Assembly: GCA_014382585.1 (NCBI GenBank)
Contig: JACNJL010000020.1
Span: 44,994-96,049 of the forward strand
DNA: 51,056 bases
Direction of reading: 5' to 3'
Origin: Limisphaerales bacterium
GTDB taxonomy: Bacteria; Verrucomicrobiota; Verrucomicrobiia; Limisphaerales; UBA1100
The notes below the pieces were generated by a model. It did no database searches. It was not told the origin of the DNA and saw nothing but the letters and a program-made list of their open reading frames with translations. Made by a program: the position numbers and the translations under genes. Each line of letters opens with the position of its first letter. Within the stretch, counting starts at the first letter, position 1. This document shows, piece by piece, positions 8,477 to 16,250 of this stretch.

Positions 8477-8957
8477 TTCTCAACGGCGCGAGGTCTTCAT
8501 CCTCTTTGGCCAACGCCTCCACGCGATCACCTCCCACGGCGGCAGCAGCTTCGAGCATGCCGCGCGCCTCGGGCAGGCGATTCATTTGGCAAAGGTAACA
8601 GGCCACATTGTAGGCAATGAGCCATTCATCAGGAAAATGCTTCACACACGGAGCCAACACTTCAAATGCCTGCTCAATCGTGCCGCCGGTGCATCGACGC
8701 GCAGCATAGGCCCAATGCAACCACAAGCCGGATTCTTCCGGGTGCTGCTCGCATAACGCACCCGCAAGTTGTGAGGCTGCGTCCCATTGCTTGGCGGCGA
8801 TGAGGCAGTCCAAGCGCGCGGCTTGCACGGCGGGTGCGGATCGCTGCTCTATGGGAATGCGCGCCAGTTCGGCCATGGCCTCGTCAACATTGCCGAGCTC
8901 AATCCAGCCGAAGGCGGCTTTGATGTAATGCAAGGCAGGCGGTTCGATCGGATCCAT
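8469..8957 (-). CDS. Small tetratricopeptide-like repeat protein
   Basis: 162 residues, all helical in appearance, with TPR-like spacing: IKAAFGWIELGNVDEAMAEL, an Ala/Trp repeat around LIAAKQWDAASQLAGAL, and YNVACYLCQMNRLPEARGML. No signal peptide or catalytic motif. It probably mediates protein contacts in the cytoplasm. It converges on the aminotransferase gene with an 8-bp overlap and is divergent from the small membrane-protein gene at 9012, 54 bp away. Confidence 0.75.
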   Translation of the reverse strand: MDPIEPPALHYIKAAFGWIELGNVDEAMAELARIPIEQRSAPAVQAARLDCLIAAKQWDAASQLAGALCEQHPEESGLWLHWAYAARRCTGGTIEQAFEVLAPCVKHFPDEWLIAYNVACYLCQMNRLPEARGMLEAAAAVGGDRVEALAKEDEDLAPLRTK

Positions 8958-9011
8958 AGGCGCGGATTATTTACTTTTGCGCGCGGCCCGCCAATCCAAT
9001 ATAGTCCGCCG

Positions 9012-9368
9012 ATGGAACTGCTCTGGCTGGCAAAAGGAAATGACGATCTTATTTTTATCATCACGCTGGCAGTGGTGTTGCTGGTGGTGATTGCGTACCT
9101 CGTGCTGGGGCGCGATGATACAATCCAAGTGATGGAAGAGGAAAATGAACCGGTGGAAATCGATGACCCACAATATCATGAAAAGGTTGTCCATCGACTT
9201 GATCGCACCAACGATTTATTGACCTCCATACGCAATTCAATATTGATATTTATAGTGATTCTTGTGCTGATTCCGGTACTTTGGATGTTGCTCGTGAAAG
9301 GGTGTGAAGTACCAAAAACGAACTCATCCGAACACGTATTAAATCATCCGAACACGTACAATTGCTAG
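9012..9368 (+). CDS. Small two-helix membrane protein, unknown function
   Basis: 118 residues from the ATG at 9012. One hydrophobic segment lies at about residues 12-34 (LIFIITLAVVLLVVIAYLVL), followed by an acidic stretch (MEEENEPVEIDD), an amphipathic segment with HRLDRTNDLLTSIRN, and a second segment at about 77-98 (ILIFIVILVLIPVLWMLLV). I do not recognise the family. The C-terminal codons lie inside a 20-bp tandem duplication, so the present stop position may be recent. Confidence 0.65.
   Translation: MELLWLAKGNDDLIFIITLAVVLLVVIAYLVLGRDDTIQVMEEENEPVEIDDPQYHEKVVHRLDRTNDLLTSIRNSILIFIVILVLIPVLWMLLVKGCEVPKTNSSEHVLNHPNTYNC
9321..9360. repeat. 20-bp tandem duplication over a gene end
   Basis: Two head-to-tail 20-bp units share the 15-bp core TCATCCGAACACGTA. 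They cover the last codons of the small membrane-protein gene ending at 9368 and change its C-terminal residues. Confidence 0.75.
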
Positions 9369-9468
9369 TTTTTCGGTTATTTTTTTAAAAAATCGCTTGC
9401 GCGCTTGCCCTCCCTGTGGTAGGTAAAAGAAACCAAGGACGCAACTGACCCAACCGTAAACAAAGCAA

Positions 9469-9846
9469 GTGTCTCCCAACGTCGATAACATAGGTTCACC
9501 GCAAGGTGTCGCACTGCAGGCCATTCAGGCCCAGCAAGTGCGGGCGCGCACCGTTGCACCTATTCCGGCACAAGAACGGCAGTCCGAAGCCGTCCGAAGC
9601 ACCGATCTTACCTCCTCGCGGGCTGTTCAACAGTTTTCAATGGCCGCGCGGGTTGCCGCCGAGGAAGTGCCCGCGAATGATCCAATGAAGCCCGTGGCCG
9701 ACGGAATCGCCGAAGATCTCAGCCGCGTCGGCAACGATCCCTTCGAGGCCGTGGGAAAAATTAACGACCTCCAAAACGCATTCAATTTCGCAATGGAAGC
9801 CAACGCCAACTTATTGGAAGACCCCGCTCTCGCCGCCCTCGCTTAA
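9469..9846 (+). CDS. Small soluble protein of unknown function
   Basis: 125 residues from a GTG at 9469. It has a Gln/Ala/Arg-rich N-terminal third (ALQAIQAQQVRART), then a Ser/Ala stretch, and ends in a helix-forming segment (FEAVGKINDLQNAFNFAMEA, then ANLLEDPALAALA). No signal peptide or membrane segment. The end resembles small regions predicted to form helical hairpins, but I do not recognise a family. A Rho-independent terminator follows 37 bp after the stop, which supports a real single-gene transcript. The GTG start has no clear Shine-Dalgarno sequence. Confidence 0.6.
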   Translation: MSPNVDNIGSPQGVALQAIQAQQVRARTVAPIPAQERQSEAVRSTDLTSSRAVQQFSMAARVAAEEVPANDPMKPVADGIAEDLSRVGNDPFEAVGKINDLQNAFNFAMEANANLLEDPALAALA

Positions 9847-9882
9847 ACGGACTGCCTTTAACGGACTGCCCCCAACCACGCC

Positions 9883-9905
9883 ACGGCTTAAACGGCCGTT
9901 TTTTT
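9883..9905 (+). terminator. Rho-independent terminator
   Basis: Arms ACGGC (9883-9887) and GCCGT (9895-9899) around a 7-nt loop are followed by seven T residues to 9905. It lies 37 bp after the stop of the gene ending at 9846. Confidence 0.7.
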
Positions 9906-9920
9906 GTGCCTTGATTCTAT

Positions 9921-9954
9921 CCGGAGGAATCGCTCGTCCGGAGGAATCGCTCGT
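9921..9954. repeat. 17-bp perfect tandem duplication
   Basis: The unit CCGGAGGAATCGCTCGT occurs twice with no spacer. It lies between the terminator and the convergent DUF1501 gene. A shorter repeated segment, AACGGACTGCC, occurs twice at about 9845-9870. Confidence 0.85.
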
Positions 9955-9998
9955 CTGGCATCAGGCCATTCCGGGACGGGATGAACGGGATTGAGAAA

Positions 9999-11426
9999 TC
10001 AGGTCACCGGCGCCAGTTCGGAAATCGGCTCACCGAAGGGGAGCATCGGCATGGGCCGGCCGGCGTGGTCGGGGAATTCGTGGGTATAATCCACGCCGAG
10101 ATGCTGATACACCGTCGCCCAAAGATCATTCGGGGTCATGGCGCGTTCAATGGGCTCTTCGCCCTTTGAATTAGTGGCACCAATGATCTGGCCGGTCCGC
10201 ATGCCGCCGCCGGATATCAACATGCTCATGGCCCGCGGCCAGTGATCGCGGCCAGGTTGATCCACCTTGGTGCGTGAGCCGGGCCGCACATTGAGGCGCG
10301 GGGTGCGGCCGAATTCGCCGGTCACCACCAGCAACACGCGCTTGTCTAAGCCGCGCGCGTACAAATCCTCGATCATCGCCGTGATCACCTGGTCATACAG
10401 CGGGAAACGCACCTTGGCGTCTTTGAAAATATGACAGTTCACCGCGTGGCTGTCCCAGTTGTACACGCCTTCCTTGAGCCACGGTATGCCGCCGACGCCG
10501 TAGGGGTTCTCCATCACCACCGTCACCCACGGCACCCCGCGCTCCACAAGGCGGCGGGCGAGAATCGCCTGTTGGCCCCACGGATGCATGGCGAATCGTT
10601 CGCGCACGGCGTCCTTTTCCTGCGTGATGTCAAACGCCTCGCGCACGGCTGGGCTGGTCATCATCTCCATCGCTTTGCGATTGAAGACATCCATGGTGCC
10701 CAGCAAACCGCTGGTGTCCACGTCGCGTCGAAAATTATCAAAGCCCTTCAACAGCGTGTTGCGGTCGCCCAAGCGATCGGTCATCGCGCGGTCCAGCGAC
10801 ACATCATCCACCTTGAAATTCGGTAGACTCGGGTCGGCGGAGATGCGGTAGGGGTGCGTGTGGTTCCCGAGGTAGGCACTACCGAAGGCAAACGTGTCCA
10901 CGCTGTTCACGCGTCCGTTGCCCATCACCACGTAATTCGGCAACCCCTTCGTGTCCCGCTTATCGTCAAGCACCGCTGACGCCATCGACCCAACGCACGG
11001 CGTGTTATTCAGTGTGCCCGTGGGCGTGGCCGGCTTGCGGCCGGTGAGAAAACGTTTGTGACCGCCACCATGATCGGCAAACCCGTGATGGATCGAGCGG
11101 ATGATGTTGTACTTGTCCGCGATTTTCGCATGCCGCGGAAACAGCTCGCACACCTCCATGCCGGGCACGTTGGTTTTGATCGGCATGAACTCGCCCCGAT
11201 ACTCGCTCGGCGCCTCCGGCTTCATGTCGTACATCTCCATGTGCGGCGGCCCGCCCGGAAGCCAAACGAAAATCACGGAAGTATCCTTGCCGGACACACC
11301 CGGCGCTGCATTCTTCGCCTGCGCCTCCAGCAAACCCGACAGACCCAGCCCACACGCCGTCCCACCGACTTCCAAAAAAGACCGCCGCGAAACCGGGCCC
11401 GGGCAAAATGCAGTTCCGTCACTCAT
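9999..11426 (-). CDS. Tat-exported DUF1501 family protein
   Basis: 475 residues from the ATG at 11426 (MSDGTAF); another ATG in frame at 11462 would add 12 residues and put the twin-arginine motif further from the N-terminus. SRRSFLEVGG followed by a hydrophobic stretch is a Tat signal. DUF1501 proteins have an alkaline-phosphatase/sulfatase-like fold; visible motifs are VWLPGGPPHMEMYD, the GEFGRTPR segment, and GRDHWPRAMSM, which hold likely metal ligands. They are common in Planctomycetes and Verrucomicrobia and usually lie beside DUF1549/DUF1553 cytochrome-type genes, which are absent here. The function is not established; a role in polysaccharide breakdown is often guessed. It lies 37 bp downstream of its paralogue. 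Confidence 0.88.
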   Translation of the reverse strand: MSDGTAFCPGPVSRRSFLEVGGTACGLGLSGLLEAQAKNAAPGVSGKDTSVIFVWLPGGPPHMEMYDMKPEAPSEYRGEFMPIKTNVPGMEVCELFPRHAKIADKYNIIRSIHHGFADHGGGHKRFLTGRKPATPTGTLNNTPCVGSMASAVLDDKRDTKGLPNYVVMGNGRVNSVDTFAFGSAYLGNHTHPYRISADPSLPNFKVDDVSLDRAMTDRLGDRNTLLKGFDNFRRDVDTSGLLGTMDVFNRKAMEMMTSPAVREAFDITQEKDAVRERFAMHPWGQQAILARRLVERGVPWVTVVMENPYGVGGIPWLKEGVYNWDSHAVNCHIFKDAKVRFPLYDQVITAMIEDLYARGLDKRVLLVVTGEFGRTPRLNVRPGSRTKVDQPGRDHWPRAMSMLISGGGMRTGQIIGATNSKGEEPIERAMTPNDLWATVYQHLGVDYTHEFPDHAGRPMPMLPFGEPISELAPVT

Positions 11427-11463
11427 TGGGTTAAACTTACGACTTTTTTCATGTGTGGTCAAT

Positions 11464-12804
11464 TCAAATCAACTCTCCAATCACCCGCCCGCTGGGCAGG
11501 TACGGGAAGGGGCGGCCGAGGAGGTCGTGGAAAATTTGGTCCGGCGCGACACCGAGCTGGTGGTACATCGTCGCGAGAATGTCGTTGAACGGCGTGGGGC
11601 GATCCTTGGGCACGTCGCCCGCCTTGGTGCTGGAGCCGACCACCACGCCGCGCTTGAGCCCGCCGCCGGCGAGCATCACCGAGCACACCTGGTTCCAGTG
11701 GTCGCGCCCGCCGTCCTTGTTGATTTTCGGCGTGCGCCCAAACTCGCCGTACACCGCCACCAACGTGCTGTCCAGCAAACCGCGCTCGTCGAGGTCATCG
11801 AGCAGCGCGCTGATGGCGCGGTCGGTCGGCGGCAGCAGCTTGTTTTTCATCACGTCAAAAATGCGCCGATGATTGTCCCAATCCTGGCCGGTCGATTGGT
11901 TGAGATTAAAATTCACCAGCGTGTACGGCACCCCCGCCTCGGCCAGCCGCCGCGCGAGCAATGCCTGCTGCCCCCACGTGTGCGCGCCGTAACGCTCGCG
12001 CACCTTGAGCGGTTCGCGGCTGAGATCAAACGCCCCGCCCGCCGTGCCGCCCGCCAGCATCTCCGCCGCGCGTTGGCTGTAGGCATCGAGCCCGTCGGCC
12101 ACGCCCGCCAAATGATCCACCCCGCGCAACAACGCCAGCCGATCCGCCAGCCGCCGCGTCGAAAGGCTCTCGTCCAGCGTCAAATTCTTCGGCCCGGCAA
12201 AGGGCTTCGCCAGACTGCCCGAGGGCATGCCCGAATCCATCGGCTCAAACGCCTTGCCCAATTGCCCCGACGTGCCGTAATGCACGCGCACTCCAAGCTG
12301 CCCGCTCTGTGGCACGGTCACGTAACCCGGCAAGCCCGGCGCGCGCCCTCCGCATTCCTTGGCCACCACCGCGCCCATGCCCGGGTGCACGCGGTTCACG
12401 TCCTTCGTCGTCGTGTTCGCACCCTTGAGCGTCCAGCCCGTGAGCGTCATGTGAATGGCCGTCTCGTGACTGGGCGACCCGACAAACGCCCCGCGCATCA
12501 AATTAAATTTATGCATTCGCTTGGCCAGCATCGGCAGATGTTCCGCAAACCGCACGCCCGGCACGCTCGTGCGGATGTCGCCAAACGTGCTCTTGTACGC
12601 CGTGGGCGCCTCCGGTTTGGGATCGAAACTTTCGTAATGCGACAACCCGCCCTGCAGAAAAATCACGATGACCTGTTTCGCCGGCGCCTTGGCCTTCGCC
12701 CGCGCCTCCAGCAACCCCGGCCACATCATCGCCCCCGCCAACGCGCCGCCCCCCGCAATCCAATCGCGCCGCGTCATCGAAGCTATGTCCAGTCGCTCAC
12801 TCAT
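11464..12804 (-). CDS. Tat-exported DUF1501 family protein (paralogue)
   Basis: 446 residues with a Tat signal (MTRRDWIAGGGALAGAMM) and the same core motifs as its neighbour: VIFLQGGLSHYESFDPKPEA, GAHTWGQQALLARRL, GEFGRTPK and GRDHWNQVCS. The two genes are in the same order and orientation and are probably one operon, this being the upstream member. Sequence outside the motifs differs widely, so the duplication is old. It has no DUF1549/DUF1553 partner. The function is unknown beyond the fold and export. Confidence 0.88.
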   Translation of the reverse strand: MSERLDIASMTRRDWIAGGGALAGAMMWPGLLEARAKAKAPAKQVIVIFLQGGLSHYESFDPKPEAPTAYKSTFGDIRTSVPGVRFAEHLPMLAKRMHKFNLMRGAFVGSPSHETAIHMTLTGWTLKGANTTTKDVNRVHPGMGAVVAKECGGRAPGLPGYVTVPQSGQLGVRVHYGTSGQLGKAFEPMDSGMPSGSLAKPFAGPKNLTLDESLSTRRLADRLALLRGVDHLAGVADGLDAYSQRAAEMLAGGTAGGAFDLSREPLKVRERYGAHTWGQQALLARRLAEAGVPYTLVNFNLNQSTGQDWDNHRRIFDVMKNKLLPPTDRAISALLDDLDERGLLDSTLVAVYGEFGRTPKINKDGGRDHWNQVCSVMLAGGGLKRGVVVGSSTKAGDVPKDRPTPFNDILATMYHQLGVAPDQIFHDLLGRPFPYLPSGRVIGELI

Positions 12805-12897
12805 CGCGTCGCAAATTTAGACGAATCTCCCACGCCACCCAATTCAATTTGGAAACCACGGATTGCCGAATCCAATCAACTATGTCAAACTGCCCAC

Positions 12898-13125
12898 ATG
12901 ACGAAAGCTGCGGAAATCATACAGGAAGCCGAAGCCCTTCCCCCAGCCGAACGCTCCCTAGTCGTCGATTCGCTCCTGCAAACCCTCCACAAGCCCGATC
13001 CTGCCATCGACGCCCAATGGGCCGCCACCGCCCAGCGCCGCCTCGTCGAACTCCGCTCCGGCCAAACCAAGGCCGTCCCCGGCGACGAAGTGTTCGCCAA
13101 GGTTCGCGCGCGGTTTGAAAAATGA
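12898..13125 (+). CDS. Addiction-module antitoxin component
   Basis: 75 residues from the ATG at 12898, beginning MTKAAEIIQEAEALPPAERS and continuing with VVDSLLQTL, the standard N-terminus of the 'putative addiction module component' antitoxin family that partners RelE/ParE toxins. The C-terminal half (AQRRLVELRSGQTKAVPGDE, then VFAKVRARF) is the toxin-wrapping segment. Its stop overlaps the next start as ATGA. The partner toxin is internally deleted, so this looks like an orphan antitoxin. A much longer open frame upstream in the same register only mirrors the DUF1501 genes. Confidence 0.85.
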   Translation: MTKAAEIIQEAEALPPAERSLVVDSLLQTLHKPDPAIDAQWAATAQRRLVELRSGQTKAVPGDEVFAKVRARFEK

Positions 13126-13247
13126 ACTTCACGTTCCACGAGGAAGCGGAAGTTGATTTCCTCGAAGCCATCGAGCACGACCAAATTTTCATTCTCGCGG
13201 TGATGCATCTCCACTGCGACCCTGATTACTGGAAGGAACCAAAATGA
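13122..13247 (+). pseudogene. RelE/ParE-family toxin with a large in-frame internal deletion
   Basis: A 41-residue frame starts at ATG 13122 (overlapping the antitoxin stop) and ends at TGA 13245-13247 (overlapping the sulfatase ATG). Residues 1-19, MNFTFHEEAEVDFLEAIEH, match the first strand and helix of ParE/RelE toxins. Residues 20-41, starting DQIFILAVMHLHCDP and ending DYWKEPK, match the final strand. The normal family length is about 90-100 residues, so some 50-55 residues are missing between, at about 13179. The frame is kept, but the central beta-sheet is gone, so toxicity is very unlikely. It may survive because it couples translation of antitoxin and sulfatase. Confidence 0.8.
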
Positions 13248-14620
13248 TTCGCCCACTACTCATCCTCCTGCTGGCTCTCAACGTCCACGCCAAAGTCCCA
13301 CCCGCCCAGCCGAATTTCATTCTCATCATGGCCGACAACCTCGGCTATGGCGACATCGGCCCTTTCGGCAGCAAGCTGCACCGCACGCCCAATCTCGATC
13401 GCATGGCGCGGGAGGGTCGCAAGCTCACGAGTTTTTACAGTGCCAGCGGAGTGTGCACGCCGAGCCGGGCGGCGTTGATGACCGGCAGCTATCCGCGCCG
13501 CGTGGGGCTGGGCTGGACGGCGGAGGATGGCCACGTGCTGCGGCCGGTGTCGCCGAATGGATTGCACCCGAATGAAATTACCATCGCCGAGGTCTTGAAA
13601 AAGGCCGGCTACGCCACCGCGTGCATTGGCAAGTGGCATCTCGGCGACCAACAAAAATTTCTGCCCACGCGGCAGGGCTTTGATTATTACCTCGGCCTGC
13701 CGTACAGCGATGACATGACGCACGCCACCGGCCAGCGCATCGGCGAGCGCCTCCGCGGCAACCAATGGCCGCCCTTGCCGTGGATGGAAAACGACAAGGT
13801 CATCGAGGCTCCGGCCAATCGCAACCTCATGACCCAGCGTGAAACCGCCGCCGCGCTCAAGTTCATCGCCGCCAACAAAAATAATCCCTTCTTCCTGTAC
13901 CTACCCCACAACATGCCCGGCAGCTCGCGCCAGCCGTTTGCCAGCGAGGCATTTCGCGGCAAATCCAAGAACGGCGCGTGGGGCGATGCGGTGGAGGAAC
14001 TGGACTGGGCCGCCGGCCAGATTTTTGCCGCGCTGAAAAAACACAAAATCGACGAGCGCACGCTCATCATTTGGACCAGCGACAACGGTGCCCCGCGCCG
14101 CAACCCGCCCCAAGGCAGCAACGGCCCGCTGGGTGGCTGGGGCTACACCACCGCAGAAGGCGGCATGCGCGTGCCGGCCATTGTCCGCTGGCCCGGCTTC
14201 ATTCCCGCCGGCAGCATCAGCGACGAACTGTGCTCGCTCATGGATCTCCACCCCACCTTCGCCAAGCTCGCCGGCGCGCAACTGCCGGAACGCAAACGCG
14301 ACGGCCAAAACATCTGGCCCCTCTGGAGCCCGCGCAATGCGAAATCGCCGCACCCGTTTTTTTACTACTACCGCACCAATAATCTCCAAGCCGTCCGCGA
14401 TGCCCGCTGGAAACTCGTGCTCGGCGAACAACCCCGCCTCTACGATTTGAGAACTGACTTGGCCGAAAAACACAACGTAGCCGCGCAGCACCCCAACATC
14501 ATCAAGCACCTCCAAACTGCCGCCGCCGCCGCAACGGTCGAATTGGGCAGCGGCAAGCAAAAGGGCAGACACGTCCGCCCCGTGGGACGCGCAAAGAAGC
14601 CAACCGCCCGCATCAGGTAG
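13244..14620 (+). CDS. Exported sulfatase (arylsulfatase A-like)
   Basis: 458 residues with a signal peptide (MIRPLLILLLALNVHA). The sulfatase signature CTPSR begins at C71, the cysteine that a formylglycine-generating enzyme converts to the catalytic residue. Metal and sulfate ligands are visible in MADNLGYGD, GKWHLGD (about 128-134) and WTSDNGAPR. The C-terminal domain carries YDLRTDLAEKHNVA, typical of the family. It removes sulfate esters, probably from marine polysaccharides, in the periplasm. No maturase is in the window. Its start overlaps the stop of the truncated toxin as ATGA. A basic C-terminal tail (RHVRPVGRAKKPTARIR) is unusual. Confidence 0.92.
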   Translation: MIRPLLILLLALNVHAKVPPAQPNFILIMADNLGYGDIGPFGSKLHRTPNLDRMAREGRKLTSFYSASGVCTPSRAALMTGSYPRRVGLGWTAEDGHVLRPVSPNGLHPNEITIAEVLKKAGYATACIGKWHLGDQQKFLPTRQGFDYYLGLPYSDDMTHATGQRIGERLRGNQWPPLPWMENDKVIEAPANRNLMTQRETAAALKFIAANKNNPFFLYLPHNMPGSSRQPFASEAFRGKSKNGAWGDAVEELDWAAGQIFAALKKHKIDERTLIIWTSDNGAPRRNPPQGSNGPLGGWGYTTAEGGMRVPAIVRWPGFIPAGSISDELCSLMDLHPTFAKLAGAQLPERKRDGQNIWPLWSPRNAKSPHPFFYYYRTNNLQAVRDARWKLVLGEQPRLYDLRTDLAEKHNVAAQHPNIIKHLQTAAAAATVELGSGKQKGRHVRPVGRAKKPTARIR

Positions 14621-14684
14621 GTGATGGCAGCCAGTCCCGCTTTTCCTCCGCGGCGCTGCGGCTCCGCGTGAGTTTTCACCACAC

Positions 14685-14713
14685 AAAAAAAGGGACGGGG
14701 TGGAACCCGTCCC
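14685..14713 (-). terminator. Rho-independent terminator of the sugar dehydrogenase gene
   Basis: Read on the minus strand, GGGACGG and CCGTCCC arms (14692-14713) are followed by seven T residues (14691-14685). It lies 20 bp after the stop of the gene ending at 14733. Confidence 0.85.
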
Positions 14714-14732
14714 TCCCGGCAACGCCGATAAT

Positions 14733-15944
14733 TTACTCCGCTTCCAAGCGGTAGACGGTGCCGCCGAGGCTGAGGAGATATTGCTCGCCGGCGTTGTCCT
14801 CGCCGAAGCTGGCGATGAGGCGCAGGGCGTTGGGCTTCACCACCGCCTTGTACTCGGTCACCTTGCCGCCGGTTTGCTTGAACGCCCAAACCGTGCCGGT
14901 GCGATAATCGCCGTACACATAGGCACCACGCAGCGCGGGGATCTTTTTGCCGCGGTACACGTAGCCGCCGGTGATGCTGAGGCCGTGGCTGTGTTGATCA
15001 AACTTCGATTTTTTCGCCAATCCCGGCGTGTGCGGATATTCAATTACCGGGTCCAAGAGCTTCTCGGGATTCTTGTGCTTGGTGGTCAAGAGGCCGCCCT
15101 TTTTGCTGGGGCTCTCGTGGAAACCCTCGCGCGTTCGCCAGCCGTAGTTGCCGCCCTTCACGATGAGGTTTACTTCCTCCCAATAATCCTGGCCGACATC
15201 CGCCGCCCAAAAATCGCCGGTCGCGCTGTCGAAACTCATGCGCCACACATTGCGCAGGCCGTACGCCCAAATCTCGCCGCGGGCGCCTTTGCGATTTACA
15301 AAGGGGTTGTCCTTCGGGATGCCGTAAGGCCGCGCGCGGGTCGGCGCGTCCACGTCAATGCGCAGGATGGTGCCGCGCAGCGTGGCTAAGTTTTGGCCAT
15401 TGTCGTTCGGATCCTCGCGACTGCCGCCGTCGCCGTGGGTGATGTAGAGCTTGCCGTCCGGCCCGAAGAGGATGCAACCGCCGTCGTGATTCCAAAACGG
15501 CCGTTCAATCGTCAGCAACTTGCGTTCGGTGCCGAGATCCACCGTGCCGTCTTTGCCGACTTTGAATTCGCTCACGATGCTGCGCAGCGGTTCGTGCGCC
15601 GAATAAAACATGTACACCTTGCCGTTCTTCGCGAACTGCGGATGGAACGCCATGCCGAGCAGCCCCTCCTCATCCTTCACGTACGGCTTGCGCTTTTCGA
15701 TGTCGAAAAACGTCGTCGTCTGTTTGCCGTTGGCATGCTTCGGCAGCACCAGCACCTTACCGCGTTGCTCGAGTAGGAACGTCCGCCCGTCGGGCAGCTG
15801 CTCCAGCCAGAGCGGCCGCTTGAATTTCAGGTTGGGATAGGCATTCACCAGTTTCAGCGCGGGGATCTCCGCGGAAACATTGCCCAAAACCGCCAGCGCA
15901 AATAGCGCCGACACCAGTCGAGTGATGGAAGCAAGGGATTTCAT
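14733..15944 (-). CDS. PQQ-dependent sugar dehydrogenase (glucose/sorbosone dehydrogenase family)
   Basis: 403 residues with a signal peptide ending in NVSA. The GSDH six-bladed propeller is recognised from PDGRTFLLEQRGKVLVL near the N-terminus, LLGMAFHPQFAKNGKVYMFY, HDGGCILFGPDGKLYITHGD (the catalytic-type histidine and PQQ-facing blade), YGLRNVWRMSFD, and GDYRTGTVWAF. Members are periplasmic and oxidise aldoses or other sugar derivatives with PQQ; many environmental members have unknown substrates. It converges on the sulfatase gene and has its own terminator, so it is a single-gene unit. No pqq biosynthesis gene is in the window. Confidence 0.88.
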   Translation of the reverse strand: MKSLASITRLVSALFALAVLGNVSAEIPALKLVNAYPNLKFKRPLWLEQLPDGRTFLLEQRGKVLVLPKHANGKQTTTFFDIEKRKPYVKDEEGLLGMAFHPQFAKNGKVYMFYSAHEPLRSIVSEFKVGKDGTVDLGTERKLLTIERPFWNHDGGCILFGPDGKLYITHGDGGSREDPNDNGQNLATLRGTILRIDVDAPTRARPYGIPKDNPFVNRKGARGEIWAYGLRNVWRMSFDSATGDFWAADVGQDYWEEVNLIVKGGNYGWRTREGFHESPSKKGGLLTTKHKNPEKLLDPVIEYPHTPGLAKKSKFDQHSHGLSITGGYVYRGKKIPALRGAYVYGDYRTGTVWAFKQTGGKVTEYKAVVKPNALRLIASFGEDNAGEQYLLSLGGTVYRLEAE

Positions 15945-15975
15945 CGCGGCGATTCTGGCTGAAGTGGCGCGGTTG

Positions 15976-16134
15976 TCAATCCCACTTCACACTCCAAAGC
16001 GCCCCAATTAATTCGCCTGTGCCGGCCACCAACAACGGCAATCCCACCGGCCATGGCCCGGCCAACAACAACGCTCCGCCCACCAAAACCAGTCCGGCGG
16101 GCACCAAAGGAAACAACATCGCGTTCTTCATCAT
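15976..16134 (-). CDS. 52-residue membrane microprotein
   Basis: A short frame from the double ATG at 16134 encodes MMKNAMLFPLVPAGLVLVGG, then ALLLAGPWPVGLPLLVAGTG, then ELIGALWSVKWD and a TGA. It has two hydrophobic segments (about 8-25 and 29-45) joined by a Pro/Gly turn, like a helical hairpin. The hydrophobic pattern is unlikely by chance, and it lies upstream of the sugar dehydrogenase start by 31 bp on the same strand, so the two may be co-transcribed. An overlapping 65-codon frame in another register has no such order. The function is unknown. Confidence 0.6.
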   Translation of the reverse strand: MMKNAMLFPLVPAGLVLVGGALLLAGPWPVGLPLLVAGTGELIGALWSVKWD

Positions 16135-16250
16135 GCAAACAGGATAACGAACTGGTAGGACAAATGGTGTCTCAATGATTAGTTTTGATCTATTTTAACA
16201 TCGCCATTTTCCATTTGCGCCCGGACGTGCTTGTGGTTATTTTAGTCGGA

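Noticed and set aside
11101-12897. Long open plus-strand frame ahead of the antitoxin
   Set aside because: It mirrors the two DUF1501 genes and is Arg/His-rich with no family resemblance; only the end from 12898 is real.
15941-16138. 65-codon minus-strand frame
   Set aside because: Its product has no organised hydrophobic pattern; the overlapping 52-codon frame (15976-16134) is a much better protein.
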